Assembly (NCBI RefSeq): GCF_009377345.1
Contig: NZ_WBSL01000012.1
Location: 1-51,557 of the forward strand
DNA length: 51,557 nucleotides
Source: Deinococcus terrestris
GTDB lineage: Bacteria; Deinococcota; Deinococci; Deinococcales; Deinococcaceae
Reading direction: 5' to 3'
Positions within the stretch are counted from its first letter, which is position 1; every line of letters starts with the position of its first letter. Shown here one piece after another: positions 37,022-45,178 of this stretch. The notes under the pieces were generated by a model, which saw only the letters and a list, made by a program, of their open reading frames with translations, searched no databases and was not told where the DNA came from. Both the position numbers and the translations under genes were made by a program.

Positions 37022-37050
37022 AAAAAAAGATCGTCCCAGACGGCTTTTTT
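37022..37050. terminator. Bidirectional rho-independent terminator
   Basis: A-run (37022-37028), GATCGTC, loop CCA, GACGGC, T-run (37045-37050). The stem is about 13 bp with one mismatch and one G-T pair, with U-tracts on either strand, so it can end transcripts from both sides. Confidence 0.75.
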
Positions 37051-37072
37051 CGAAGTCGTTTTTTGTTTAAGG

Positions 37073-37094
37073 CGAAATATCTGCCAATATTTCG
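37073..37094. other. dif/att-like inverted site beside the integrase
   Basis: CGAAATAT (37073-37080), 6-base centre CTGCCA, ATATTTCG (37087-37094): perfect 8-bp arms in an AT-rich patch inside GC-rich DNA, 113 bases from the end of a tyrosine recombinase gene. Arms flanking a 6-base core are the layout of a tyrosine recombinase crossover site. Function is inferred; it could also be a protein-binding operator. Confidence 0.45.
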
Positions 37095-37207
37095 ATCCAA
37101 CCAGAAACAGTCATTTGTTGGAGCGGCGGCGTGGGAAGTGAACGTTCCTGCAATGGCTCACGACCTTCGGCATCGCGAGCCGTCCGGACCAGCGCGGCGT
37201 AGGCGGC

Positions 37208-38230
37208 CTACCAGCCGGCGAGGTCACCCTTAAGGTCATCGATCGGGAGGGCCGCGTACCCTTTGCGGGTGGTGTCCACGCTCTCGTGCCCAAGGTGCGC
37301 CGCCACCCGCCCGAAGTCCTTGACCTGCCCCAGCAGCCGCGTCCCCGCATACTTCCGCCCCGGGTGAAAGCCCCGGAACTTCACACCAGCAACCTGAAAC
37401 GCCTTGCCCAGGTGATACCGGGCCGTCTCCGGATCCGCGAACCGGAACACCCGGTCGGGGCTGGTGGTGCGCAGCCCGTTGAGCTGCTCCGTGCCCCCGG
37501 GGCCGTACAGGACCCGGTAATCGCGCACCGCCCGCGCCAGCGACGTGCTCATCGCCACCACCCGGCTCTTGCGGCTCTTGCCAGACGTGACCAGGAGGCG
37601 CCGTGCCCCCTCGTCCAGTTCTTCCCACCTCAGCGCCAGGGCCTCGCTGATCCGCAGCCCCCCATGGGCCGTGAGCAGCAGCAGGAGCCGGGCCTGTACG
37701 TCGGCCACCTGCAGCACATCGTGGAGTTCGTCGTCGGTGTAGGGGGGGCGTTTGACGAGCCCCGGCGTGGGATCGCGGGGCACGCGGACATCCTGGAAGG
37801 GCGTGGCGTCGGTCGCCCCGGCCCAGCGCAGGGCCCGGTAGAGACAGCTGGCGGCCGCGACCCGTTGAGAGACGCCTGCGGGCGCCCGGCCCTCGGCCAG
37901 AAGAGCGTTGACGAAGTTTTGGCCTTCGTGACGCCCGGGGCGCAGCAGACTGACGGCCTGAGTCTCAGCCCACGCCAGGAATTGCCGCACGCCCCGCCCA
38001 TAGGCCGCGACCGTGTGGGGGCTGGTCAGGACACCCGACGCGCCGGCGTGGCTGAGGTAAGCGGTGGTGAGGCTGACGAGAGCTGAGATGTCCCTGTCTG
38101 CAGCAGCCTTGACCGCCCGGCGCCGCAGCTCCTCGTCGTGGAGGCTGGTCCATTCCCGGGTGAGGGCGAGCAGGTCACCGCGGTAGAAGGCGAGCTCTCC
38201 CCCACCGGGTCTTGGCTGCTGTTCAGGCAT
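37208..38230 (-). CDS. Tyrosine recombinase/integrase
   Basis: 340 residues. N-terminal SAM-like core-binding domain (about 45-140) and a catalytic domain with Arg193 (GLRISEALAL), Lys218 (SGKSRKSR), His289 and Arg292 (HPGRKYAGT), His315 (LGHES) and nucleophile Tyr325 (TRKGYAAL). All catalytic residues are present, so it should be active in site-specific recombination, for plasmid dimer resolution or integration. Start at the ATG 7 bases after a perfect TATAAT, implying a leaderless transcript. Confidence 0.9.
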   Translation of the reverse strand: MPEQQPRPGGGELAFYRGDLLALTREWTSLHDEELRRRAVKAAADRDISALVSLTTAYLSHAGASGVLTSPHTVAAYGRGVRQFLAWAETQAVSLLRPGRHEGQNFVNALLAEGRAPAGVSQRVAAASCLYRALRWAGATDATPFQDVRVPRDPTPGLVKRPPYTDDELHDVLQVADVQARLLLLLTAHGGLRISEALALRWEELDEGARRLLVTSGKSRKSRVVAMSTSLARAVRDYRVLYGPGGTEQLNGLRTTSPDRVFRFADPETARYHLGKAFQVAGVKFRGFHPGRKYAGTRLLGQVKDFGRVAAHLGHESVDTTRKGYAALPIDDLKGDLAGW

Positions 38231-38249
38231 AAGTAACATTATACCTGAA
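38222..38249 (-). promoter_or_regulatory. Integrase promoter with flanking dyad
   Basis: TATAAT on the minus strand (38238-38243) lies 7 bases before the integrase ATG. TTCAGG (38222-38227) and CCTGAA (38244-38249) flank it as a 6-bp inverted repeat that would cover the start codon and -10, a likely repressor site. Confidence 0.55.
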
Positions 38250-38443
38250 GAGCCTTCACTTAGAGAGCCAGTGACTGACCCTCCACCTGTTCGCAGTCCC
38301 AGGTGACCCCAAGTGATTCCCCGCCGCCTAGTGGAGGGAGCCAGCATCGGGAAGACGACGGCGACGCTCTTCGCTGTTGAGGGCAGAATGACCGGGCATC
38401 CGAGCACCCACCACACAGCCTGGGATCCATCACGAGTCGCCCT

Positions 38444-38704
38444 CTAACTTTTCTGGGGACCATTGCCAGAGTCAACCCGTGTCTCTGGTCTCTGCCGCAG
38501 CAGCTCTGCCGCGTCCAGCCCGAAGGCATCGGCGATTCGGCCGATGTTGTCGATGCCCAGATTGCGCTCGCCCCGCTCAATGCCTCCGATGTAGGTGAAG
38601 TGCAGCCCGCTCAGCTCCGCCAAGACCTCCTGGGTCAGTCCACGGGCTTTGCGAAGAGCACGAACATTCTGGGCGAAACGAAGACGCAGGGGATGCGGAG
38701 TCAC
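38444..38704 (-). CDS. XRE-family transcriptional regulator
   Basis: About 86 residues from a GTG; other GTG starts upstream are possible. A typical XRE helix-turn-helix: FAQNVRALRKARGLTQEVLAEL, then FTYIGGIERGERNLGIDNI and a last helix AFGLDAAELL. Likely a repressor. It diverges from the gene at 38776 and lies upstream of the integrase on the same strand, so it may regulate either. Confidence 0.85.
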   Translation of the reverse strand: MTPHPLRLRFAQNVRALRKARGLTQEVLAELSGLHFTYIGGIERGERNLGIDNIGRIADAFGLDAAELLRQRPETRVDSGNGPQKS

Positions 38705-38775
38705 CCCCCCACTCACCCGCAACTTCAGATCTGATTTCCATAGACGATGAGTATTATTTTGAGTAGGTTGTGGGT

Positions 38776-39627
38776 ATGGCCTCCCCCGAGTTCCCCGGCA
38801 CCCCACCCATTGAAGGCCCTCTCCCCTGGATCACCCTGCAATTGCTCGGCATCATCCACGACCTCGACCACCACCGTGGCTTCCGGGAGGACCCGTCCCC
38901 CCCACCCCATCTGGAAGAAGTCCTGCGGGCCTTGCGGGGGTATGGGGAGCAGCTGGCCGCAGGCCAGCCAGGTGGCCAGGGAACAGGCCTGACGAACAAA
39001 GAGGCCCGCCAGATCGCCGCCACACACGTGGTCCGTGTCACTGGACTCCAGCCCTACCTGGTCACCCCTGACCGGCTCCGAGCGGAGCTGGGAGACCTGA
39101 TCGCGACCGCCACCTCAGCGCCGTCCCAGGCGCTGATCCAGCTCCACACCCTGACGTACCTGCTGTCGACCCTGACCAGTGAGCCCATGGAGCTCAAGGC
39201 GGACCTGAGCCGTGTTCGTCCCCTCTCGGTCGCCCAGCAGTTGGTCTACCGGGCTTACCGGGTGGCCCTGGTCGCCCGTTCGGAGCAGCAATCGTCGTAC
39301 CGGGAGGTCGTGGCGGCGGCGCATGCGGACGTGGACTTGCCGTACCACCTGGAGGAACTCGCCGAAGGGCATGGGGGGGCACCAGGCCTACAACTTGGAA
39401 GTTCCAACCCATGGATGAGGCGGCCGACGTCGCAGAGGGAACGGGAGCAACTCATGACGGTGGTCGAGGCGATGTGTCGTGTGCCCCAGCCCACGGAGCG
39501 ACAGCGGGGAGCGCTCGCATATGCGGCCGCGCAGCTGGTCAGACGGTGGCGGCACGAGCAGGACGTCGATGCGGTGATCGCCGCGGCCAACTTGCGCGTC
39601 CTGCTGGAGCGTCAGGGAATCCAGTGA
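38776..39627 (+). CDS. Hypothetical protein
   Basis: 283 residues, soluble, mostly helical, with no recognised domain. TAGGTT (38764-38769) lies 6 bases before the ATG, so a leaderless start is likely. The middle has ALIQLHTLTYLLSTL and SVAQQLVYRAYRVALVA; the C-terminus is helical (AAAQLVRRW, DAVIAAANLRVLLERQG). Divergent from the XRE regulator. Confidence 0.7.
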   Translation: MASPEFPGTPPIEGPLPWITLQLLGIIHDLDHHRGFREDPSPPPHLEEVLRALRGYGEQLAAGQPGGQGTGLTNKEARQIAATHVVRVTGLQPYLVTPDRLRAELGDLIATATSAPSQALIQLHTLTYLLSTLTSEPMELKADLSRVRPLSVAQQLVYRAYRVALVARSEQQSSYREVVAAAHADVDLPYHLEELAEGHGGAPGLQLGSSNPWMRRPTSQREREQLMTVVEAMCRVPQPTERQRGALAYAAAQLVRRWRHEQDVDAVIAAANLRVLLERQGIQ

Positions 39628-39693
39628 GGAGGCTGACGCCATGATGGAACTCCCTTTCCCTCTTGAGCTCTACCCTGGAAGAAGGAGGCTGCT

Positions 39694-39942
39694 ATGAAAG
39701 GTGTGGGCATTCATGTGATTCCGGATCATGGCATCGACCCCATTGCCATTAGCAACCAGGAGATCATCACCATCGAGGACATCCGCAGGGCAGCCTGGGC
39801 CGTCAACGGCACCGAGGCAGGCGTCCACTACTTCATGACCCATCGTCACGCCGTTTTCGGGGACAGGACCGTGGCCGAAGCGGTCGAGGCTGGTAAAGCA
39901 CGGGTCGTCCTGGGAGCCATTCTCAACGCCGCAGGCATTTGA
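39694..39942 (+). CDS. Small protein, possible antitoxin-like
   Basis: 82 residues with an excellent ribosome site (GAAGGAGG). The C-terminal half (MTHRHAVFGDRTVAEAVEAG, then VVLGAIL) resembles the toxin-binding end of MbcA/ParS antitoxins, but there is no DNA-binding domain and no RES gene here. An AbrB-like gene follows 9 bases later. The antitoxin idea is tentative. Confidence 0.6.
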   Translation: MKGVGIHVIPDHGIDPIAISNQEIITIEDIRRAAWAVNGTEAGVHYFMTHRHAVFGDRTVAEAVEAGKARVVLGAILNAAGI

Positions 39943-39951
39943 GTCCACACC

Positions 39952-40380
39952 ATGGATATGACCTGCCAGATCTCCGGCAACCGACTGACCCTCCACCTGC
40001 CTGCCGATATGCGCGAGGCTCTTGGATTCCAGGACGGCTCCACTGTCACCGTCCACCTCGTTGATGGAGCCCTCGTGGTCTGGCCTCAGACATTGACTGA
40101 ACGCACCTTGAACGAACTGCCAGCAGACGTGCCTCCCGAAGCTCCCGGTGGTGACCTCGGCCGGAACTGGGATGCGGAGGACGAGGTGCCCTCTCCTCCC
40201 GACCACGGTCTGCTGACGCAGATCACGGGTCTGGATTGGACACAACTTCAGGCTGTGGTACATCAGGGGGCAGACACACCACCGACAATCAGCCCGCAAC
40301 CGATCGCCACGAACCTCGCGGCCCTGCGTGGCACGCCCTGCCGGACCGCTCCTCACCGGACGCCTGGGTGCATGTCATAG
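39952..40380 (+). CDS. AbrB/MazE-like protein, probably frameshifted
   Basis: 142 residues. Residues 1-45 form a SpoVT-AbrB swapped-hairpin DNA-binding domain (QISGNRLTLHLPADMREALGF, then VTVHLVDGALVVWP). The middle is acidic. After about 40300 another frame continues with more protein-like sequence (LPDRSSPDAWVHVIDLEHLG to TGA at 40446-40448), suggesting a one-base deletion and that the true C-terminus lies there. The domain is typical of antitoxins and transition regulators. Confidence 0.6.
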   Translation: MDMTCQISGNRLTLHLPADMREALGFQDGSTVTVHLVDGALVVWPQTLTERTLNELPADVPPEAPGGDLGRNWDAEDEVPSPPDHGLLTQITGLDWTQLQAVVHQGADTPPTISPQPIATNLAALRGTPCRTAPHRTPGCMS

Positions 40381-40498
40381 ACCTCGAACACCTGGGACGC
40401 CTCCTGCTCCAGCAGGGCTACACGCTCCCCCCTTCAGACCCTTTTTGATCGCCTCTTCGCCGCACCGTTCACGCAGCCCAGGTCCGCGAACCCCACGC

Positions 40499-40526
40499 GG
40501 AAGGCCGCTTGGTAAGGCGGTCTTCC
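40499..40526 (+). terminator. Hairpin after the AbrB-like gene
   Basis: GGAAGGCCGC (40499-40508) and GCGGTCTTCC (40517-40526): 10-bp stem with one G-T pair and an 8-base loop, about 50 bases after the AbrB-like reading ends. Followed by C-runs, not T. Confidence 0.5.
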
Positions 40527-41038
40527 CCCCTTCCGGTGGTGTGCCGACGCTTGGGTGGCCTGCCTGAACCTGCCCTACCACCCAGCACGAAAGCACCTGC
40601 TTCTGGGGTGTTTCATCCACGCATCCCCCAGACACGGAACGCCAAAGAGGAGCCGGGAAGGACTGGCTTTTTCGGGGTCCCCCGCAAGGAGAACCCAGCA
40701 CGGCACAGCGACTCGGCAACTCTCACCGCACACACGGCAGCCACCCATGACGGTCCTGCGAGATGCCTTGGCGTCCCTGGAAAGGACCTCGCCCGAAGCC
40801 ATCATGTCCCCGAAGTTCAGGCGCCGTTGGCCCGTTCAGGGATGCTCCAGCCTGCTGCGGTGCGCAGGACCGAGCGAGTTCATGGACAGTCCTCGTGCCG
40901 CTCGACCAGGCATCACCACGCGGGGAAAACGGCGACCAATCACGCCTTCAGTAGTGGCGCAGACGTCTCGACCGTACCCCCTGTCTGGACTCTCCCGAGG
41001 TCACGTCAAGCCTCTGAACCCAAGTGCAATACACGCGA

Positions 41039-41073
41039 GTGCGGGTGCCCGGCATCACCCGGAACACCCGCAC
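41039..41073 (-). terminator. Hairpin after the coiled-coil protein gene
   Basis: GTGCGGGTG (41039-41047) and CACCCGCAC (41065-41073), a perfect 9-bp stem ending 13 bases beyond the minus-strand stop at 41086. No T-tract. Confidence 0.5.
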
Positions 41074-41085
41074 CCGTGCCCCCAC

Positions 41086-41553
41086 TTACTCCAGTGGACT
41101 GAGGGCTTTGTCCAGCGTTTCCTGCAACCGATCCAGCTTGGACTGCACCTCAAGGTTGGAGGTCTCTTGCGCTTCCGCCCGCTTCGTCAGCTCCTCCAAC
41201 TGCGATTCCAGGGTGCCCACATACGTCCGCAGATCGGTCAGTTGCTCAGTCATCGCCATCCAATCTGCTCGCGTGATCGACCAACCAGAAGGGCTTTCCT
41301 GGTCGCTTGCGAGTTGACGAAAGGCATCCGCGTAACTGATCCGACGTTCGTCGGCGAGTTGCATGCCCTGGAGAATCAGGTCGCGCTGCTGCTCCGTGAG
41401 ACGCATCTCCAGGAAGTTACGGCGCTTGTAGTACTGCGCCTGGTCGCCCGTGATGAGGAGGTACTGCCGCACGATTTCCTGCATGTTGCGGCGGCTCTTG
41501 CCCGTCACTTCCATTAATACGTCGAGGGTCAGTGGCGGTAAATCCTGGGTCAT
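41086..41553 (-). CDS. Putative DNA-binding coiled-coil protein
   Basis: 155 residues. The N-terminus (LTLDVLMEVTGKSRRNMQEIVRQYLL) looks like a winged or MerR-like helix-turn-helix, followed by RLTEQQRDLILQGMQLADE. Residues about 95-155 are a heptad-rich coiled coil (LTDLRTYVGTLESQLEELTK). The arrangement recalls plasmid KfrA-type or phage regulators, but no family is certain. GGAG lies upstream of the ATG. It faces a repeat-rich, AT-rich region it could bind. Confidence 0.7.
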   Translation of the reverse strand: MTQDLPPLTLDVLMEVTGKSRRNMQEIVRQYLLITGDQAQYYKRRNFLEMRLTEQQRDLILQGMQLADERRISYADAFRQLASDQESPSGWSITRADWMAMTEQLTDLRTYVGTLESQLEELTKRAEAQETSNLEVQSKLDRLQETLDKALSPLE

Positions 41554-41735
41554 GGTCGGGCTCCTTGGACGGACGAATTGAGCAGGAAGGTGACGTTGAG
41601 TGGTGGGATTCGGTGGTGGCGTGAGTGGGCAGATGTGGCGACGTTCAGATGCGGGGGAGTTGCAGTTTCTACCCTGAAGAGAGATTGACGACCTTCAGCA
41701 TACTGCGTACCTTCGTCCGTTCGCAGGCATTGAGT

Positions 41736-41934
41736 GATCTTGTTACGATCTTACTTCGTCATGTCTAAAGCTTACTTCGTCAGTTATTCGATCTTGCCCC
41801 ACGCTTCTCATCTGACTGCGTTCCCCTCACTACTGTTTCACTCAGCTTCTCATGTGCCGGGAGGTCGGGCGGCTCGACCCTCAAAAAGGGCGTTACATGG
41901 AATTACATAAACAAAACGTTCTACGTCATGTAAC
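41736..41934. repeat. Short repeats and dyad in gene-free AT-rich region
   Basis: Within the 551-base gap 41554-42104: two copies of CTTACTTCGTCA (41750-41761, 41771-41782; 21-base period), three GATCTT (from 41736, 41747 and 41790), and TTACAT at 41893 and 41903 (again at 41982). GTTACATG (41892-41899) and CATGTAAC (41927-41934) form a perfect 8-bp dyad. It may be a promoter-operator, a partition site or a secondary origin. Confidence 0.55.
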
Positions 41935-42104
41935 CCGCCCCCCAACGTCCCCTCCACCCCCGCCCAGCGCCCGCCAACCCCTTACATCGCCCCCAAATTC
42001 AGTTCTGGAATCCAAACCGCTTCAAAAGATAAACCAGATGCACTCATCTGCTCTCATCCACCCAACCCGGAATGCCCCTGGCCGCAAGCGGCAGCCCGCC
42101 CCGC

Positions 42105-42416
42105 ATGAGCAAGCACTTCTTCCGCACCGAGATCGACGGTCAGAAGCCTCTCGTCGACGCCGGATGGGACCGCCCCCTCGGGCACCACTACCTCAACATC
42201 GAACGCGAAGACGCCTCCGAAGAAGACGCCCTCCTCTACTCCAGCCTCACTGACCGAGCCCTCTACAACCCCGAACGTGGCCGCCTGATGGCCGGACTCA
42301 CCGTGGAAGAACTCGCCGCCAAACTCACCGAGCACGGCATCACGCCCCCCGACGGCTTCCTGACGGCCCTCGAAGAAGACGCCCGCAAGAACGTCGGCAA
42401 CGCCATCCGGAACTAG
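42105..42416 (+). CDS. Conserved-looking hypothetical protein (103 aa)
   Basis: 103 residues starting MSKHFFRTEIDGQKP and containing AGWDRPLGHHYLNIE and DARKNVGNAIRN. The look is that of a small plasmid-borne protein family of unknown function; I cannot name it. No ribosome site precedes this ATG and an in-frame ATG at 42072 is an alternative. It starts a same-strand group of small genes. Confidence 0.75.
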   Translation: MSKHFFRTEIDGQKPLVDAGWDRPLGHHYLNIEREDASEEDALLYSSLTDRALYNPERGRLMAGLTVEELAAKLTEHGITPPDGFLTALEEDARKNVGNAIRN

Positions 42417-42429
42417 TAAGAAGCCCCGC

Positions 42430-42663
42430 ATGATCCCCCCACCCCAACCCTCCTACCGCCCCCTCCCGACCGGCGCCCGCGTTCTCCTCCACCTCGTCAG
42501 CCTGCTGCTCGCCCTCCTCCACGTAGCCCTGGCGACCGCGCTCACCCTCGCGCTTCACCGCTTCGCCCCCCGCCTCGACCCCAAACTTCGCCTCCACCTC
42601 TCCCCCTTTCTGGTCGCCTCCACCCTCGCGCTGTGGGCCTTCCTGATTGGCCCCCTCTTCTAA
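42430..42663 (+). CDS. Small two-helix membrane protein (77 aa)
   Basis: Two hydrophobic segments (VLLHLVSLLLALLHVALATALTL shortened at ends, and FLVASTLALWAFLIGPLF) separated by a basic loop. Starts 13 bases after the preceding stop. Function unknown. Confidence 0.65.
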   Translation: MIPPPQPSYRPLPTGARVLLHLVSLLLALLHVALATALTLALHRFAPRLDPKLRLHLSPFLVASTLALWAFLIGPLF

Positions 42664-42803
42664 CGTCCCCCCACGCCACTGGTAGGAAGGCCGCGCCGCG
42701 GCGGAGTGAACGAGGCCCCTGAAGAAGGGTCAGTCCGCGCCTCACGCTCCGCCGCCCCACCCCCCACCCGGCCCCCCGCCAGGCCCCCGAAGGAGAGACC
42801 ACG

Positions 42804-43307
42804 ATGGCCCCCCACACCGCCGACCTGCACCACGAACACCACACCCTTCGTCAGCTGCTGCGCACTCTGAAGCACCCGGACGGCACGCCCCTCTTCCTCG
42901 CCCAAGAGAACCGCGCCATCGCCGACCTCCGCCGCGTCCGCACCCTCCTGCGCCAGCTCCCCGGCGACCCCCTGGCCTGCCGCAGCATGCTCCGCACCCG
43001 CGCCGAACACGCCCTGCGCACCGGGCACCACCCCACCCTCAATGCTGCCCTGCAAGCCTGGGCCTTGCAAGAAGGATGCCCCGCCTGGTGGCTCCTCGAA
43101 GGCCACCTCACCTTCAACCACGCGACCTACGCCCTGCTGCGCCAGATGGACTGGATCGGGAAGGGCAGCCTCCACACGGGGACTCTCACCCTCCACCCGC
43201 ACCTCGCCTGCCGACACCGCGCCGTTCCAACTCCTCCGCGAGGTCCTCATGATCAGCCCGAGCCCCGCGAACGGCCTGCCGGAATTCCACGAGTTGCACT
43301 TCAATAA
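42804..43307 (+). CDS. Hypothetical protein
   Basis: 167 residues with a good ribosome site (GAAGGAGAG). Histidine-rich start (DLHHEHHTLRQLL), helical middle and a proline/arginine-rich tail (about 140-167). The tail may be read-through after an indel, because an overlapping frame (43042-43326) ends differently. No family recognised. Confidence 0.6.
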   Translation: MAPHTADLHHEHHTLRQLLRTLKHPDGTPLFLAQENRAIADLRRVRTLLRQLPGDPLACRSMLRTRAEHALRTGHHPTLNAALQAWALQEGCPAWWLLEGHLTFNHATYALLRQMDWIGKGSLHTGTLTLHPHLACRHRAVPTPPRGPHDQPEPRERPAGIPRVALQ

Positions 43308-43320
43308 CCCCGCGCGCCCC

Positions 43321-43360
43321 TATTGACATCGCGTCCTCTGCCCAACCTTTAAGGTCAATA
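43321..43360. promoter_or_regulatory. Dyad in intergenic region
   Basis: TATTGAC (43321-43327) and GTCAATA (43354-43360) are perfect 7-bp arms around a -35-like TTGACA. A TTTTTT run at 43401-43406 after a GC-rich stretch may be a weak terminator. Likely a control site. Confidence 0.4.
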
Positions 43361-43407
43361 TCCCCCTCTCTTCTCTTCGGCCTGCCCTCCCGGGTGGGTC
43401 TTTTTTC

Positions 43408-43632
43408 ATGCGGCCAGTGACCGCTGGCCGCTCGGCGTTCGCCTCCGCGTCCGGCCGCACGCCAGGGGCGGCATCACCATCCCGCCCGCGTCAGGGCGAG
43501 GTCCCTCACCGTTCGCTACAACCCCTCCTCACCCACACCCTCGTGGAACTGCTGGACCTCCACGCCCCCAACCTCAAACGCCAGCTCGCCATTGACCTCC
43601 TGCTCTCCTGCGGAAACCTCATGCCCACCTAG
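43408..43632 (+). CDS. Doubtful small ORF
   Basis: 74 codons. Only the C-terminal part (LVELLDLHAPNLKRQLAIDLLL) looks like protein. It may be a gene fragment; there is no ribosome site. Confidence 0.25.
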   Translation: MRPVTAGRSAFASASGRTPGAASPSRPRQGEVPHRSLQPLLTHTLVELLDLHAPNLKRQLAIDLLLSCGNLMPT

Positions 43633-43712
43633 GCTATGGAGCTGGCCCTCGGCGTTCTTCAGGACGTTGCGCCCGTCGTCCGCGATCCCCAGGTCAGCCA
43701 ACTGATCGGGGC

Positions 43713-44242
43713 GAACCGAGCCTCATCACGGACAGCGGCAGGAACGTGCGGCTCGCGGGCGGCATGAACCAGGTTGAACTCAACGAGAACCTCAGCGCGG
43801 ACGTGGAGGTGCGGTACACGCCCGCCGGGGACGCGGTGGCCGACCTGCGCATGGCGGTGAACGAGCGTTACCGCAACGCCAGAACCAGCAGCAGGAGAAA
43901 ACCCACTGGGTGACCGTGACAGTGTGGCGCGAGCAGGTCGAGGCGGTGGAGAACCTGAAGAAGGGCGACGCGGTCTTCGCGCAGGGAGCGCTCATCGACA
44001 AGTCTTGGACTGACGACAGCGGGAACAAGCGCCGCCAAAAGAAGGGAGAGGCCAGCCTGGTGGTGGCGCTCGCCCGCAACACGACCAGCGGCGAGGGGAA
44101 CTCCACCTGCACGCCCGCCCGTGCCCAGCCGCGCCGGGAACGCGCCGCCATAGCTGCCGCGCCTGCTGGACGGACCGGGGGGCTCGACATCGACTAGGGG
44201 GTGGATGACTTCCCGGCGGACGAGCAGGACCTGCCGTTCTGA
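43713..44242 (+). pseudogene. ssb: Broken single-stranded DNA-binding protein gene (ssb)
   Basis: The translation follows the second OB fold and tail of Deinococcus SSB as I recall it: EPSLITDSG, then MNQVELNENLSADVEVRYTP and AGDAVADLRMAVNERYRNA. At about 43879 one base is missing and the reading continues in another frame with QNQQQEKTHWVTVTVWREQ and KSWTDDSGNKR. It then reaches GGLDID, an in-frame TAG (44195-44197) where a Gln codon is expected, then GVDDFPADEQDLPF and TGA. The acidic DLPF tip is the SSB protein-interaction motif. The first OB fold is missing. Frameshift plus nonsense means no functional SSB. Confidence 0.85.
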
Positions 44243-44291
44243 TTTACCTTCCCGGGGGAGGGGCCGCGACCTGGCCTCTCCCCCTTTCGTC

Positions 44292-44729
44292 ATGCCTCAG
44301 ACCAACCCGGCCTGCCCTTACGCTCGAAGAGACGGCCCCCGAATAGACCCTCGCCCTGACAGACGGAGCACTCTCACGCCCAGGAACCTGGTCCACCTCC
44401 TGCACAGCCTGCTCACGCCCAGCTTCATGCTGACTCAGCCGAACCCCATGCGCCTGCCGGACGAGTTCACCACCCTCGTCGTGCATGACGACCGTGGGCG
44501 GGGGGACGCGGCGTACGAGACCCGGACCAGCCGGGGCGAGGAAAGCATCCTGCCGGACACCTACGAGTCGGGCCTAACGTGGCACGAAGCGTACGAGTAC
44601 CTCGTGCAGTCCGGGGCGCGGAAGGGTCCCCTGTGGGCGTTCGAGCAGAACCTCTCGCTGGACAATCTGCTGCCGCCCCCCGTGCTGCTGAAGTTGCACA
44701 CTGAGGACGGGTCTCTACGTTCTCCCTGA
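44292..44729 (+). CDS. Hypothetical protein
   Basis: 145 residues from the first ATG after the ssb remnant; a later ATG at 44428 is possible. The second half is well formed: LPDEFTTLVVHDDRGRGDAA, YESGLTWHEAYEYLVQSG, LLPPPVLLKLHT. No domain recognised. Its stop overlaps the next small ATG (TGATG). Confidence 0.55.
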   Translation: MPQTNPACPYARRDGPRIDPRPDRRSTLTPRNLVHLLHSLLTPSFMLTQPNPMRLPDEFTTLVVHDDRGRGDAAYETRTSRGEESILPDTYESGLTWHEAYEYLVQSGARKGPLWAFEQNLSLDNLLPPPVLLKLHTEDGSLRSP

Positions 44730-44860
44730 TGACCGCGGGGGACGCTGACGACTTCCTCACGACGATCGTTCCCACCTTCCTGAGGTATCAGCACGATCCG
44801 CTGGAGGCGCTCATCGGGCGGGAGGTGGCGTGGCAAAACGCGCTGGACGCCCGGCCGTAG
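44729..44860 (+). CDS. Small hypothetical protein (43 aa), coupled
   Basis: 43 codons beginning in the stop of the preceding gene (TGATG): MTAGDADDFLTTIVPTFL and a helical end containing EALIGREVAWQNAL. It may be the separated C-terminus of the upstream protein or a coupled peptide. No family. Confidence 0.4.
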   Translation: MTAGDADDFLTTIVPTFLRYQHDPLEALIGREVAWQNALDARP

Positions 44861-44974
44861 GGCGGGTCCTGCATCGGAACAGTGCAGCGGCTGCTGCCGG
44901 GGGGTTGAAGCGGGGGGTGGGGCACATGGCCGCCCCCCGGCCGGGACGTACCATGCCTGATGAAGGAGGGACCG

Positions 44975-45178
44975 ATGACGAGAGTGACCGCGACCGTGGA
45001 CGAGCAAGGCCGCTTGACGCTGCCCGAGGAGATCGCGCAGCTACTCCAGGCCGGGCAGCAGCTCGTCATTGACCTGCCATTGGAGGAGAATCCCTTCACC
45101 CGCTTCATCGGGACGCTCCCCCCGTTGGACGTGGACAGCGTGGCGTATTACCGACAGGAGCGGGGGCATGAGGAATGA
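44975..45178 (+). CDS. AbrB-type antitoxin (VapB-like)
   Basis: 67 residues with a swapped-hairpin AbrB domain (TRVTATVDEQGRLTLPEEIA, then LQAGQQLVIDL) and an acidic toxin-binding tail. AGGAGG five bases upstream supports this ATG; an in-frame ATG at 44960 with TACCAT (44949-44954) just before it would give a leaderless, 5-residue-longer form. Overlaps the PIN toxin gene by 4 bases. Confidence 0.8.
   Translation: MTRVTATVDEQGRLTLPEEIAQLLQAGQQLVIDLPLEENPFTRFIGTLPPLDVDSVAYYRQERGHEE

Larger units (their letters stand above)
40449..41085. other. Long gap without a supported gene
   Basis: 637 bases. Contains two hairpins listed separately. Frames on both strands are open for long stretches, as expected of GC-rich DNA, but lack starts and coherent composition. 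Confidence 0.4.

Noticed and set aside
41761..41910. 49-codon ORF in the repeat-bearing gap
   Set aside because: No ribosome site, odd composition, and it is made partly of the direct repeats.
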